Source: Trematomus loennbergii
Taxonomy: Eukaryota; Chordata; Actinopteri; Perciformes; Nototheniidae
Assembly (NCBI GenBank): GCA_012861695.1
Contig: JAAOOA010000143.1
Span: 464,001-528,000 of the forward strand
Reading direction: 5' to 3'
DNA length: 64,000 nt
In this document: positions 47,396 to 63,569 of the stretch, piece after piece
How positions within the stretch are numbered: position 1 is the stretch's first letter
Layout: every line of letters starts with the position of its first letter
Translations under genes and position numbers: made by a program
The notes under the pieces: model-generated
What the model saw: the letters and a program-made list of their open reading frames with translations, nothing else
Told to the model about the DNA's origin: nothing
Databases searched by the model: none

Positions 47396-47991
47396 TCAGT
47401 TGTAGTTGTTGTAGCCAGCCGTGAAAAATGAGTGAAGCTGATTCCGGGGACCAGTGTATGATGTCTTGTCTGGTGGTGAAGATGCCGTCTGAAATGCCTG
47501 CAAGGTGTTTGGCGTCAGTGAAGCGGGTGTTATTGATGATGTCCAGGTTGTACTGATGCGTGGGGGGTAAGGAGGATGAGTATTGGATGTGTGGGAAGTA
47601 GAGGGTCGCTCCGGGGAAGACTGTTTGGCCAGTCGGAATATGGATCGGATTTGTTTGAGGGTGGTGCGGTGGGCATCCTGCTCCCTGTTGTTGAGTCCAA
47701 AAGAGAGGATGACCATTTTGACTGTGGAGCTGTCTTTGTGAGTAATTTCATAATATTATACGCTGCTGCACCGGGGTAACTGTCCACTTGGATGTTGGAG
47801 TGTGAGTGTTTGGGGATTCTGGCCAGGTTTGAATCCCCTATGAAGAGTATCGGTTTGGTTACTTGAATGGACCAATCAGATTTTTTCTTTTGTAGGTGGT
47901 ATCTGCATGCATACATGGCTGAGGGAGTGGGGAGTTGAGAGGTGTTGGGTGGAGGGGATCGGATTAGGGATGACAGAAGCGCTGGCCCCAC
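47396..47991 (-). pseudogene. SGNH/GDSL hydrolase domain of the PLE
   Basis: On minus, block I reads KPILFIGDSNLARIPKH (nucleophile Ser in GDSN). It is followed by SNIQVDSYPGAAAYNIMKLL, then in a shifted frame block III KMVILSFGLNNREQDAH (Gly and Asn). The C-terminal block V, QDIIHWSPESA (Asp and His), is near 47445-47470. All four family residues are visible in order over about 190 codons, the usual size. There are frame changes near 47700 and 47560. SGNH domains act as esterases in ORF1 of some CR1/L2 LINEs and in some Ngaro-type elements; the role here is unknown. Confidence 0.8.
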
Positions 47992-48204
47992 AGGGGGGTG
48001 AGCAGGTGGCTGGGCCCATCAGGTAGTGTACAGGAGGGATCAGAGTGAGTCGCATTGTTGGTTGGTTTGACCTTTTGTGACTCTGTCATCATGTTCCCTC
48101 CTGTTAGTTGGTCGGACCTAGGATCTGATGGGGCCTGCCCCTGATTGGAGTCCCAGTGGGGACCAGCGCAAACTGTTGGGGAGGAGCAGATGGGAGAAAT
48201 GGTG

Positions 48205-48990
48205 TCAGGGCGGACGACTGAGACATTGGAATTGGTTGGTTGTGTGTGTGTGTGTTGCCTGTGAGGGGTGTTGCCTGGGGTGTGTGTGTATGTCTGCTGG
48301 TGTATAAACCTGGGCCTCCACTTCTAATGGGCCCCTGGCAATCCTGGTTGAGATGGCCTGGGGTGGTAGGGGAGGTGGTGGTGGCGGCGGAGACGAAGCT
48401 CTGGGGGGCTGCATCAGCAGAGGTGGCTGGTTAGGGTTAGGGTTAGGGTTGCAGACGGTCCTGGTGATTATGGGTGGTGTTTTGAGATGGATCCTGTGGT
48501 GTAGAGGTGTAAAAGCACGGGGATGGCGGATAGGCAGAGGTAGCAGGGGGATCTTCCGTGGTAGTTGACCCTTCTGTGACACAGAGGGACTGGGCTGGTC
48601 CGTCCTGGCCACTGGCTGATGGGGTGCTCGGGGAGGATGGGTCGTCGGTTGGGATTGTGTATAATGTAGCTGTTGGGGGAGGAAAGGTTAAGGTGGGGAG
48701 GGGGGTTGGGGTTAGGAGCAAGGAGCGGATGAGGGAGCCGGGCAGGGGTAGTGGGCGGTGATGGTTTGGAGATGACAGGAAATGGCCTGTAGGAAGGGGG
48801 GGGGTGGAGGGTGGGGTGTTCCGGTGTTCTGGAGTCCGGCTGGAGGAGGGAGTTGGGCCTGTGAAGGCCGTCATGTTGTGGGGGGCCTCAGCCTGTGGAA
48901 GGTGTGGGAACTCCTCTTCGTCCAGTATTTCAGTGATGGGTGAAAGTGGCTTGTGTGTGTGCTGGGGGGTTATGTGTGTGGATGAGGTGG
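48205..48990 (-). pseudogene. PLE N-terminal Pro/Ser/Thr-rich region
   Basis: Two overlapping minus-strand frames (143 and 135 codons) are rich in Pro, Ser, Thr and His (PPSTPPLPTGHFLSSPNHH; SSPPPPPPPLPPQ). They show no recognisable fold. Within the second, the telomere-like hexamers at 48429-48450 encode NPNPNPN. It lies between the element's 5' end and the SGNH domain. Composition and position suggest a disordered ORF1-like region. Confidence 0.5.
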
Positions 48991-50082
48991 AAGGGGGAGA
49001 GGGTTTGGTGCGGTCGTATTTGATGTGTGTTGAACTACGCTGGGTGTTAGGGTTTGTGGACGGGCCGCAGTAACGCAGTAGTAACGCCGCAGTAGTCTAT
49101 GGTTTTAGGTTATCATGACACTGCACACCAACAGACTTTTAATGAAAAGGGAGTTGCTTCAAGGAAAAATGAAATGCAAACTCTGCAAAAAGAGTAGGAA
49201 ACTGGAGAAACACTCAAACGTCGACGGACTGCAGTGCTAAGTCTTACATTTTTAGCACGGGTTTTAACGATGACTTCCTCTGTTTACTGATATGTAATGT
49301 TACAAAGATAAGTTCTTTATCAGGAAAAAAGGACTAGGAATTTACGATTTGTCTTTTGTAGGAAGGGCCGACGTAAAAAAACACAGAGGGAAACGACGAA
49401 GAAGTCAGTGAGGTGTTTGTCCCTGTTTGAGAGGAGCAAATTATCCTTGTTCAGCTGGATGAAATACATTTACAGGTAATATTAATTCATCAATAATATC
49501 AGTAATTTCCTCAGAGCACAGCAAATGAATGCCTGTAAGTATTACGTTTATTTTAAGCATGTTGACGCGTCAATTCCATTATCCATTATATGTTAGCATT
49601 GAGCTAGCGGACTAAGCGCTAGTTATTTGGCAATTCACAACGCAGGCGGCTTGGAGGGTGGCGGGGCACATTGGCGTCGCTTTCACACCAAGCCCCCAGG
49701 AACTGCGCCGGACTCTGATGAGAATATTCGAGAGTTATTTCCCTCGGCATTATGAACGATGATCTAACCCACGGGCCCGCGCCGCCCGGCACGTTCATGT
49801 TACGTGTTCAGTACTACATGCGTTTTACCCATAGACTGTATATATAAAGGTTTTACCTTTACCCATGGATGCACAATAAGAACGGACCCATATCGCCTTA
49901 CCGTTCGGGTGTTCAGAGCAGAGCTCCCTGTTGGAGCGGCAGAGCGTGATGTGAACAGAAAAATGTTTCTGTCGCAATATTATTTAAGGAATCGTTGAGC
50001 TAGCTAACTAGCATACATTGTCACTATCTGCTAACATTAGCTTTAGCCTTCGTTTTCTAATAGTTTTTTTTCATAGGCTATA

Positions 50083-50300
50083 AACAGGTGGTATAAGTAT
50101 AGATCTTGTACTTGATTAAAAGTAGAAGTACTCAGATCTGGTACTTAAGTAGAAGTACTCAGATATTGTACTTGAGTAAAAGTAGAAGTACTCAGATATT
50201 GTACTTGAGTAAAACCAGAAGTACTCCAGATCTTGTACTAGAGTAAAAGTAGAAGTACCAGAGTGTACGAATACTCTGTTACAGTAAAATTCCTGCATTT
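50083..50300. repeat. hAT subterminal repeats (AAAAGTAGAAGTACTC)
   Basis: Starting CAGGTGGTATAAGTATAG, five imperfect copies of TTGTACTTGAGTAAAAGTAG and AAGTACTCAGAT follow. This is a typical teleost hAT end. It lies in intron 2 of the Merlin transposase. The other end was not located. Confidence 0.6.
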
Positions 50301-51053
50301 CAAAATGTTCCTCAACAAAAAAATGGGTTCAGAATGTTCAATGTGTGATTATTCTAATAGTTTAAAAATACATGCGTAGATGCTCTGATATAGGGAAACT
50401 TGATAGATAAAATTAATTAGCAACATTCAGTTTTCATTTTGAGTAATAACAAATGTCTAATGTGAATTATATAATTAATACATTAGCCACTGGTGCTGAA
50501 TGCGTTCGTCTTCCATATGTTTGTTCATATTTAGTAATTGTATATTGATCTTTAACAGATTTTCCCAGGGTCTGCAGCTAAGGCAAATTGACATGCTGCA
50601 GGTGTAAGGAATGCGTGGAAAGGGTAGGACCCAAATGCAGACTATAAAACAAAGTAACAAGGTCTAGAAACAAAAACGAGCTTTAATCTAAAAGCTGAAC
50701 AATAGCATGGCATGAAACACATAGGTTCTACAGAAACTGACCGTGACCAACATGGTGGGAGACAGGAGAAACAAACAATGAACCGACAAGGCACACAGGG
50801 GAAGACAAGACTAAATACAGAGAGGGGTAATCACAAGACGAGACACAGCTGGGGTAAGGGAGGCAGAAACACAAGGGCAACAGGTGAACACAATCAGACA
50901 ATCAGACACACCAGGGAAACTAAGACAGGAAGGCAAACACAGGAAGAAGGAACAGAGAAGACACAAGGAGGAAAACATTTCAAAACAGGAAACCAGAGAC
51001 AGAAAAGACAAGACAAAACACAACACAGACAGATCGTGACATAACCCCCCCCC

Positions 51054-52677
51054 TCAAGGGACGGATCCCAGACGTCCCAAAAAACATAGTCCCACATTTC
51101 CAAAAGGGTGGGTGGAGGGGGTCCGGAGGACGGGCCCGAAAGGGGTCCCGGGCGGACGGCCTGGGGGCAAGGCAGAGTCCAAAAAGGGGCGAAGGCCACA
51201 GCGGGCGAACTCAGCAGGGACCCGGGCATGAGAGTGAAGGCAGCGGCTGGAAGAGTCAGGGGGCCGGGCTCGAGGGCGAAGACTGCGGCACTCAGGGGGC
51301 CGGGCTCGAGGGCGAACAAGAAGGCGGCGACGAGACAGCTCCGGAGGACGGGCAGAAAGGCGCCGATGGGACAGCTCCGGAGGACGAGCAGGAACCAGTA
51401 TCGGCCGGACAGGAACCGGAGCCGACGGGACAGGCGTAGACGGGGTCCTGAACATGACATGGGCTGGTGTCGACTGGACCCCCAACGGAACAGGACACAG
51501 AGTTGGCAGGACCCCCGGTGGAACAGGTGTCGGCGGGACCTCCAACAGGACAGGACACAGAGTTGGCAGGACCCCTGGCAGGACAGGTGTCGACGGGACC
51601 CCCAACAGGACAGGACATGGAGTTGGCAGGACCCCTGGCAGGACAGGTGTCGGCGGGACCCCCAACAGGACAGGACATGGAGTTGGCAAGACCCCCGGCA
51701 GGAGAGTAGTCGGCGGGACCTCCAACATCACAGGACATAGGGTTGGCAGGACCCCCGGCAGAAGAGTAGTCGGCGGGACCCCCAATGGGACAGGACATGG
51801 AGTTGGCAAGACCCCCGGCAGGAGAGTAGTCGGCGGGACCCCCAACGGGACAGGACATGGGGTTGGAAGGACCCACAGCGGAACAGGTGTCGGCAGGACC
51901 CCCAACGACACTGGACGTGGAGTTGGCAGGACCCTCAGCGGAACCCCCAACGGCACAGGACATAGGGTTGGCAAGACCCCCGGCAGAAGAGTAGTCGGCG
52001 GGACCTCCAACAGCACAGGACATAGGGTTGGCAGGACCCCCGGCAGAAGAGTAGTCGGCGGGACCCCCAACGGGACAGGACATAGGGTTGGCAGGACCCC
52101 GGCAGGAGAGTAGTCGGCGGGACCTCCAACATCACAGGACATAGGGTTGGCAGGACCCCCGGCAGGAGAGTAGTCGGCGGGACCTCCAACATCACAGGAC
52201 ATAGGGTTGGCAAGACCCCCGGCAGGAGAGTAGTCGGCGGGACCTCCAACATCACAGGACATAGGGTTGGCAGGACCCCCGGCAGAAGAGTAGTCGGCGG
52301 GACCCCCAATGGGACAGGACATGGAGTTGGCAAGACCCCCGGCAGGAGAGTAGTCGGCGGGACCCCCAACAGAACAGAACATGGAGCTGGCACTCAGGGC
52401 TGCTAGTAAAAACTCTGAGAAATTCAGGCAACGAGCTCCTCAGCCATGGCACATTATCCTCCTCCATTTGTGCTCTTTTCAGGACAGCCTCTTTCTCCCT
52501 GCTAGTCGAGGTTCCACTCCACACAGTATAAAGACATCGAAGGGAGTAATCCAGAGAAAGCAATTCAGCATCAAAATCAAAAACATAATCCGCTGGGTCC
52601 ATAATTGGTCGGTTCATTCTGTAAGGAATGCGTGGAAAGGGTAGGACCCAAATGCAGACTATAAAACAAAGTAACAA
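51054..52677 (-). CDS. Chimeric gag-like/Pro-rich ORF of the LTR element
   Basis: On the minus strand a start just inside the 5' LTR reads MNRPIMDPADYVFDFDAELL, then YSLRCLYTVWSGTSTSREKE and VPWLRSSLPEFLRVF, a gag-like N-terminus. It then enters 20-residue repeats such as GVLPTLCPVMLEVPPTTLLP. The left end finishes FWDVWDPSLEGG, a tail I associate with teleost gypsy polyproteins. The array has single-base slips (for example near 52100), so the start (141 codons) and the 442-codon main frame are not in the same frame. All three minus frames are long and open in the array. Confidence 0.55.
51470..52385. repeat. 60-bp minisatellite inside the LTR element
   Basis: About 15 units of 60 bp (GGGACCCCCAACGGGACAGG, then ACATAGGGTTGGCAGGACCC, then CCGGCAGAAGAGTAGTCGGC). 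One shortened stretch near 51905-51950 and a one-base deletion near 52098 interrupt the period. Neighbouring units differ by a few bases. Confidence 0.95.
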
Positions 52678-54419
52678 GGTCTAGAAACAAAAACGAGCTT
52701 TAATCTAAAAGCTGAACAATAGCATGGCATGAAACACATAGGTTCTACAGAAACTGACCGTGACCAACATGGTGGGAGACAGGAGAAACAAACATGACTG
52801 ACATGAAGGAAGACAGGAAAAACCAACAATGAACCGACAAGGCACATAGGGAAGACAAGACTAAATACAGAGAGGGGTAATCACAAGACGAGACACAGCT
52901 GGGGTAAGGGAGGCAGAAACACAAGGGCAACAGGTGAACACAATCAGACACACCAGGGAAACTAAGACAGGAAGGCAAACACAGGAAGAAGGAACAGAGA
53001 AGACACAAGGAGGAAAACATTTCAAAACAAAACAGGAAACCAGAGACAGAAAAAGACAAGACAAAACACAACACAGACAGATCGTGACAGCAGGATGGCG
53101 TGGCAGGAAGCAGTCGCACGCTGTCAAAAATGAGCCAGAAGTTGAGGAAGGTCTGCAAGAGTGCAATCAGGAGGAGAGAAAGGAGGGAAAGCAGAGACTT
53201 GGAGGACCAAATGAATTTGTCATGCTGGACGAAAGCAACTTCTACCACAAAAGGAAGGTGTGTATAAACTACAGAGCCTTAGCCTTTGGCCTCACTAAAA
53301 CTAAAACTTTGTTTTTCAAGGTGAAATAACAACATATCTTTTAAGGTCAGAGATTAACAAATGATGAGCAAAGTAATGTAATTTTATAATTGTGTCATTC
53401 ACACCCTTATGACTGGCGTGCTTAGGCTTCCAAGACAGAGTATACATTAGAGAGAGCCAGCTCCACAGTGTATACACAGTCAAATAACAGAAAAAAGAAT
53501 TTAGAAGCTAAGAAGTATCTCATCCAATCAGATCATTAATCAATAAGGAATAAATCCTTATTCTTACTTTTTATTACTAACATTTTAAAAGTGCATAATC
53601 TATTTATATATCATCTAATTCCAATATCTATCTCACCTTTTCATGTTTCTTGCAGCAAAATAAGCAAACTTTAACTTAATAAAATTAAACAGCCTTTTCT
53701 GTTTGTACCACTACATTTTAATATTTTTCTCTTCTTTTTTGAGAAAGGAAGTGAATATTTTTAAATTGTAAAAGAACGCAAATAACAAACACATTTGACT
53801 TTGTTTATCAATTGAAATTTCTGATGTTTATTTTTATATAATTTGTTGTCCTTTTTCACTGCTTTATTACAGTATGGTAGGGGAAGATTCGGTCCTACGT
53901 GGAGGAGGAGAAAATGGGTCTTTGGTATGCTGGGCATCAGAGGAACAAGGAGAAGACCTATCCTGAGGCTGGTGAAACAAAGATCAAGGCACCACTTAAT
54001 TCCCTGGTCACAAAATACGTTCGCCAAGGGACCACGGTGATAACGGACATGTGGAGGGCATACATCACTGCAATCGCAGAAAGTGGCTTTGTCCATTTCT
54101 CTGTGAACCACAGCCGTTCATTTGTGAACCCAGACACAGGACCCACACCCAAAACATTGAGCGGGCTTGGTCAACTTACAAGTCACAGGTCTGGAGACTG
54201 CGAGGAAACCGCACAGTGAAGACTCTGAAGAGTCATCTTGCTTTGATCGAGTGGACACATTGGCTGGCAAATAAACACAAAGATGGTCCCTTAGGCAGAT
54301 TGCTGCATGACATACGCCGCTTTCACAAGTTCTGAAAGCAACCTCCTTTTTGTTATTAGTGTCCTTTGGATTGTTGTTTAAATAAAAATGTAAACTTGAG
54401 TGCACAGGGTTTGTTTGTT

Positions 54420-54873
54420 TGTTAAACTGCTTAAATAATGGTGAGGTAATCATTAGTTAATGGGTAACTACTGTTTTAGTAATGGTAAAGTAAGCATTAG
54501 GTAATGGGTAACTACTGTTTTTGATGCATTACTTTACTTGAGGGGACACACACTGCTTAAGGAATGGTAAGTAAGCATTAGTAATGGGTAACTACTGTTT
54601 TTGTTTGCGTTCCTTGAGTTTACCGTACCCAAACGGCCTAAGTAATGGTAAGGTAAATAATGATGACTTAAGCAGTAAAACGTGAGTCGGATCCACCTCC
54701 ACCAGTTGATCCAGTGTGGGACCCAAGCCAGCCGAAGATGGCAGGTTTAAAAGTGCCCTGCTGCAGCGGACCATTGCTTCAATCAAAGTCTCCCAGGAAC
54801 TCCTCATTAAGTAACCATTAACGAATGATTCATTAATACAGTACCCCCCAGTCTGTTTACCAGTAACTAACCA
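54420..54873. repeat. Right terminal block of the two-gene transposon
   Basis: Inverted counterpart of 36308-37170: degenerate 82-bp repeats (54440-54600), then the unique terminal text (GTGAGTCGGATCCACCTCCA, CTGCTGCAGCGGACCATTGC) and a 90-bp unit ending TTACCAGTAACTAACCAT. The 90-bp unit is repeated at 56006-56094 and 56095-56183 beyond the ISL2EU-like insertion. Confidence 0.85.
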
Positions 54874-55187
54874 TAGAGTGGCGAAGTCCCTCCCACTTAC
54901 TTCCGGGGTATGGGACCTTATTTCGGAAAAATTATGCATTGAAGTCAATGGGGAGAGAAAACTTATCTTTCGATCCCGTTTGAATTGTGCCATGAATTAC
55001 ACATATGATGTTTGTCAATCTTAAAAAATCATTTCCATGTCAAAAAAGTCACAGTTTGTCTTAAAACTGTTGAAATATAAGACTTTGAAAAATACGAAAC
55101 TAGAAAGACTACAAATCCCAGAGTCGCGTAAGTGATGTCACAATTGAGACACTACGATACACGTATAATACCGTATATATACGATCA

Positions 55188-55223
55188 GCGCCATATAGAT
55201 AGAATCTATCTATATGGCGCTGG
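55188..55223. repeat. Near-perfect palindrome in the ISL2EU-like element
   Basis: CAGCGCCATATAGATAG and its exact inverse are separated by AAT, 11 bases before a TCAGATAAG text and upstream of the THAP-like ATG. It may be a fold-back within the promoter part of the element. Confidence 0.9.
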
Positions 55224-55247
55224 CTCAGATAAGATAACTTTCACAAG

Positions 55248-55346
55248 ATGCCTGTGTGCTTAGTACCAGGTTGTTATTATACCAGCAATGGGTCTTGCTT
55301 GTTCTTTTGCTTCCCGTCTGATGAAAGAGGAGTGTGTGGATCAAGC
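55248..55346 (+). pseudogene. THAP-domain N-terminus fragment
   Basis: The ATG at 55248 reads MPVCLVPGCYYTSNG, then SCLFFCFPSDERG: the MPxxC...GC...FxFPxD signature that opens a THAP (C2CH) zinc finger. The frame then runs into ordinary noncoding sequence after about 33 codons, so the second half of the finger and any transposase are deleted. Confidence 0.6.
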
Positions 55347-56563
55347 TAGCTAGTAGCTAGCACGTTAGTTAGCATTACAGCCTTGTCATTTTTATTAGCC
55401 TTAACATGAAGTAACATTAAGTAACCCAAAATGTTAAACAGTAAGAGTAGTAGTCATATTTCGTGAACCCTTTGAATAGTACTGTCACCGGTGTGATCAT
55501 TCTATAATACACCATTTAATCCCGGGGAGAAATGCTAACGCTAACGCTAGCGATCTTCTCTACTTCATGCTATCTGCACAAATGGTTGACATTAAACATT
55601 AAAACGACCGGGCAGTTCAGAGAGAATCGAAGGCAGGCAGGCAGCTTTGCATGAGATTCTTCAGGACGTGTTTCATTGTGGTGATAGTGTGAGGGTAGCC
55701 AATCGGTTTGTTGACAGTAGTGACGGCCATCTTGGTGACGTGTGTTGTTCTGTGAGACCAGAGATGTAGTTCATTGAGCGGTTCACACAAACAAATGTGT
55801 TACTTCACAGTTTTACGACACATTTTATTTTTTTTGACTTGCAAAATTATCTTTTAAATTGACAAACATCATATGTGTAATTCGTGGCACAATTCAAACG
55901 GGATCGAAAGATAATCTTTCTCTCTCCATTGACTTCAATGCATAACTTTTCCGAAATAAGGTCCCATGGGGCTCAACCGGAAGGGGAGGGACTTCGCCAC
56001 TCTATTAGTTCACTCAGGAACTCCTCATTAAGTAACCATTAACGAATGATTCATTAATACAGTACCCCCCAGTCTGTTTACCAGTAACTAACCATTAGTT
56101 CACTCAGGAACTCCTCATTAAGTAACCATTAACGAATGATTCATTAATACAGTACCCCCAGTCTGTTTACCAGTAAGTAACCATCAGTTCCTCAATCGCA
56201 GTCACTGAGGAACTACTCATTAACTAACCATTAACTATCTAGTAGTTCCTCAGTAACTAAGCACATTTTGTGTACCTTATTGTAAAGTGTTACCAATGTC
56301 ACTTCTGTTAATTTTCTATTAGATAGGTGGTTGGAAAGACAAACAAAAGACGATTTCTGGTGCATTTCAACAAATGTGTTGCTTAATAACAGACTGATTT
56401 ACTAATTGAATGCGATACAAATTGCATTTTTTAAGTGTATTTCTACATTAAAACACAGCTGTATCATATATAGGTCAATATCACCTGGACGCGTTGTTTC
56501 TGCACTTCACATCTGATGCCATCTGACATTGAACATGAGTGGGAAAATGGTAAACATACTCAC

Positions 56564-56642
56564 TCGCTCCGACCAGCCCCGGTGTGTGGCAGCAGGCCAG
56601 CAGTAACAGCAGCCCCAGGTCCGGGTGCAGAGAGGCGGGCAT
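56564..56642 (-). CDS. fndc4: FNDC4/FNDC5-family exon 1 (signal peptide)
   Basis: On minus the ATG at 56642 reads MPASLHPDLGLLLLLACCHT, then PGLVGA, followed by one base and a strong donor (A|GTGAGT). Hydrophobic core LGLLLLLACC and small residues before the cut site make a good signal peptide. It ends in phase 1, as exon 2 requires; the split codon becomes Thr and exon 2 continues VPAAPVNV. An in-frame upstream ATG (56666, MFAETEEG) is an alternative start but would place charged residues ahead of the signal. Exon 1 lies 270 bp from the end of the large transposon. Confidence 0.75.
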
Positions 56643-63496
<6,854 letters not shown>

Positions 63497-63533
<37 letters not shown>

Positions 63534-63569
63534 TGTGTGTGTGTGTGGGTGTGGGTGTGGGTGTGTGTC
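63497..63569. repeat. Imperfect (GT)n tract
   Basis: Short GT run grading into GTGGGTGTGGGTGT. Confidence 0.95.

Larger units (their letters stand above)
41956..49029 (-). mobile_element. Penelope-like retroelement with SGNH hydrolase domain
   Basis: A 16-bp direct repeat (TTGAACTACGCTGGGT at 41940-41955 and 49030-49045) brackets the block. Reading on the minus strand the order is a Pro/Ser-rich region, an SGNH hydrolase domain, the PLE N-terminal region, reverse transcriptase and a GIY-YIG endonuclease. After removing two nested hATs (44100-45197 and 45413-47165) the element is about 4.2 kb and frames rejoin exactly at both sites. It lies between the divergent Merlin and CCDC106-like genes. 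Several frameshifts make it inactive. Confidence 0.85.
50603..53089 (-). mobile_element. Non-autonomous Ty3/gypsy-like LTR element with 5-bp TSD
   Basis: Two LTRs (50603-51041 and 52620-53089) start TGTAAGGAATGCGTGG and end AGATCGTGACA on the plus strand. The exact 5-bp repeat GCAGG flanks the element (50598-50602, 53090-53094). On the minus strand a purine tract (TTGAGGGGGGGGGTTA) precedes the 3' LTR, so transcription runs leftwards. Protease, RT, RNase H and integrase are absent; the internal 1.58 kb is a gag-like start, a Pro-rich tandem array and a polyprotein-like tail. The right LTR carries an extra segment of about 30 bases near 52795. Confidence 0.92.
49115..54335 (+). pseudogene. Merlin (ISXO2/IS1595-like) DDE transposase gene
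   Basis: Exon 1 (from ATG 49115) reads MTLHTNRLLMKRELLQG, then KCKLCKKSRKLEKHSNVDG, a degraded zinc-ribbon. Exon 2 (49362-49475) has SLFERSKLSLFSWMKYIY. Exon 3 starts at 50559 (FSQGLQLRQIDMLQDG), is cut by an LTR element at 50603-53089 and resumes KMSQKLRKVCKSAI, then GGPNEFVMLDESNFYHKRK, donor at 53258. Exon 4 (53873-54335) has YGRGRFGPTWRRRKWVFG, GTTVITDMWRAYITA and TQNIERAWSTYKSQV. The DDE triad is therefore visible as LDES, TDMW and NIERAW. Defects: stop at the end of exon 1, frameshifts near 54000 and 54150, and the LTR insertion. A polyadenylation signal (AATAAA) is at 54381. Splice phases agree between exons 2 and 3. Confidence 0.85.
54875..56003 (+). mobile_element. ISL2EU-like element with THAP remnant, 2-bp TSD
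   Basis: Termini AGAGTGGCGAAGTCCCTCCC and the inverse are the ends of inverted repeats of about 150 bases (shared GGGACCTTATTTCGGAAAA, GCATTGAAGTCAATGG, CACATATGATGTTTGTCAA). Comparison with the uninterrupted tandem copy at 56085-56100 shows that only AT is duplicated (54873-54874, 56004-56005). A 2-bp target duplication plus a THAP-type frame fits ISL2EU as I remember it. P-type elements would leave 8 bp and Kolobok TTAA. Confidence 0.65.
36308..56294. mobile_element. Probable two-gene Merlin-type transposon, expanded by nesting
   Basis: The same terminal sequence occurs at both ends in opposite orientation: at left 36308-36560 and at right 54600-54873 plus 56006-56180 (GGTAAACAGACTG, AATGAATCATTCGTTAATGG, CATTGCTTCAATCAAAG inverted). 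Each terminal block is followed inward by the same 82-bp tandem repeat and then by a gene whose 3' end faces the terminus: CCDC106-like on minus at left, Merlin transposase on plus at right. The right end finishes CTTATTGTAAAGTGTTACC at 56294; the left copy lacks this outermost part, so it is truncated. Nested insertions: 39848-41362, 41956-49029, 50603-53089, 54875-56003. The alternative is two independent inverted copies. Confidence 0.6.

Noticed and set aside
51108..52113. Long plus-strand frames over the 60-bp array (219, 210 codons)
   Set aside because: Antisense to the LTR element's direction of transcription, given by the purine tract and gag-like start on minus; they exist because the repeat lacks stops.
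54875..56003. P-element or Kolobok assignment for the THAP-containing element
   Set aside because: The neighbouring uninterrupted repeat shows that only AT is duplicated, not 8 bp or TTAA.
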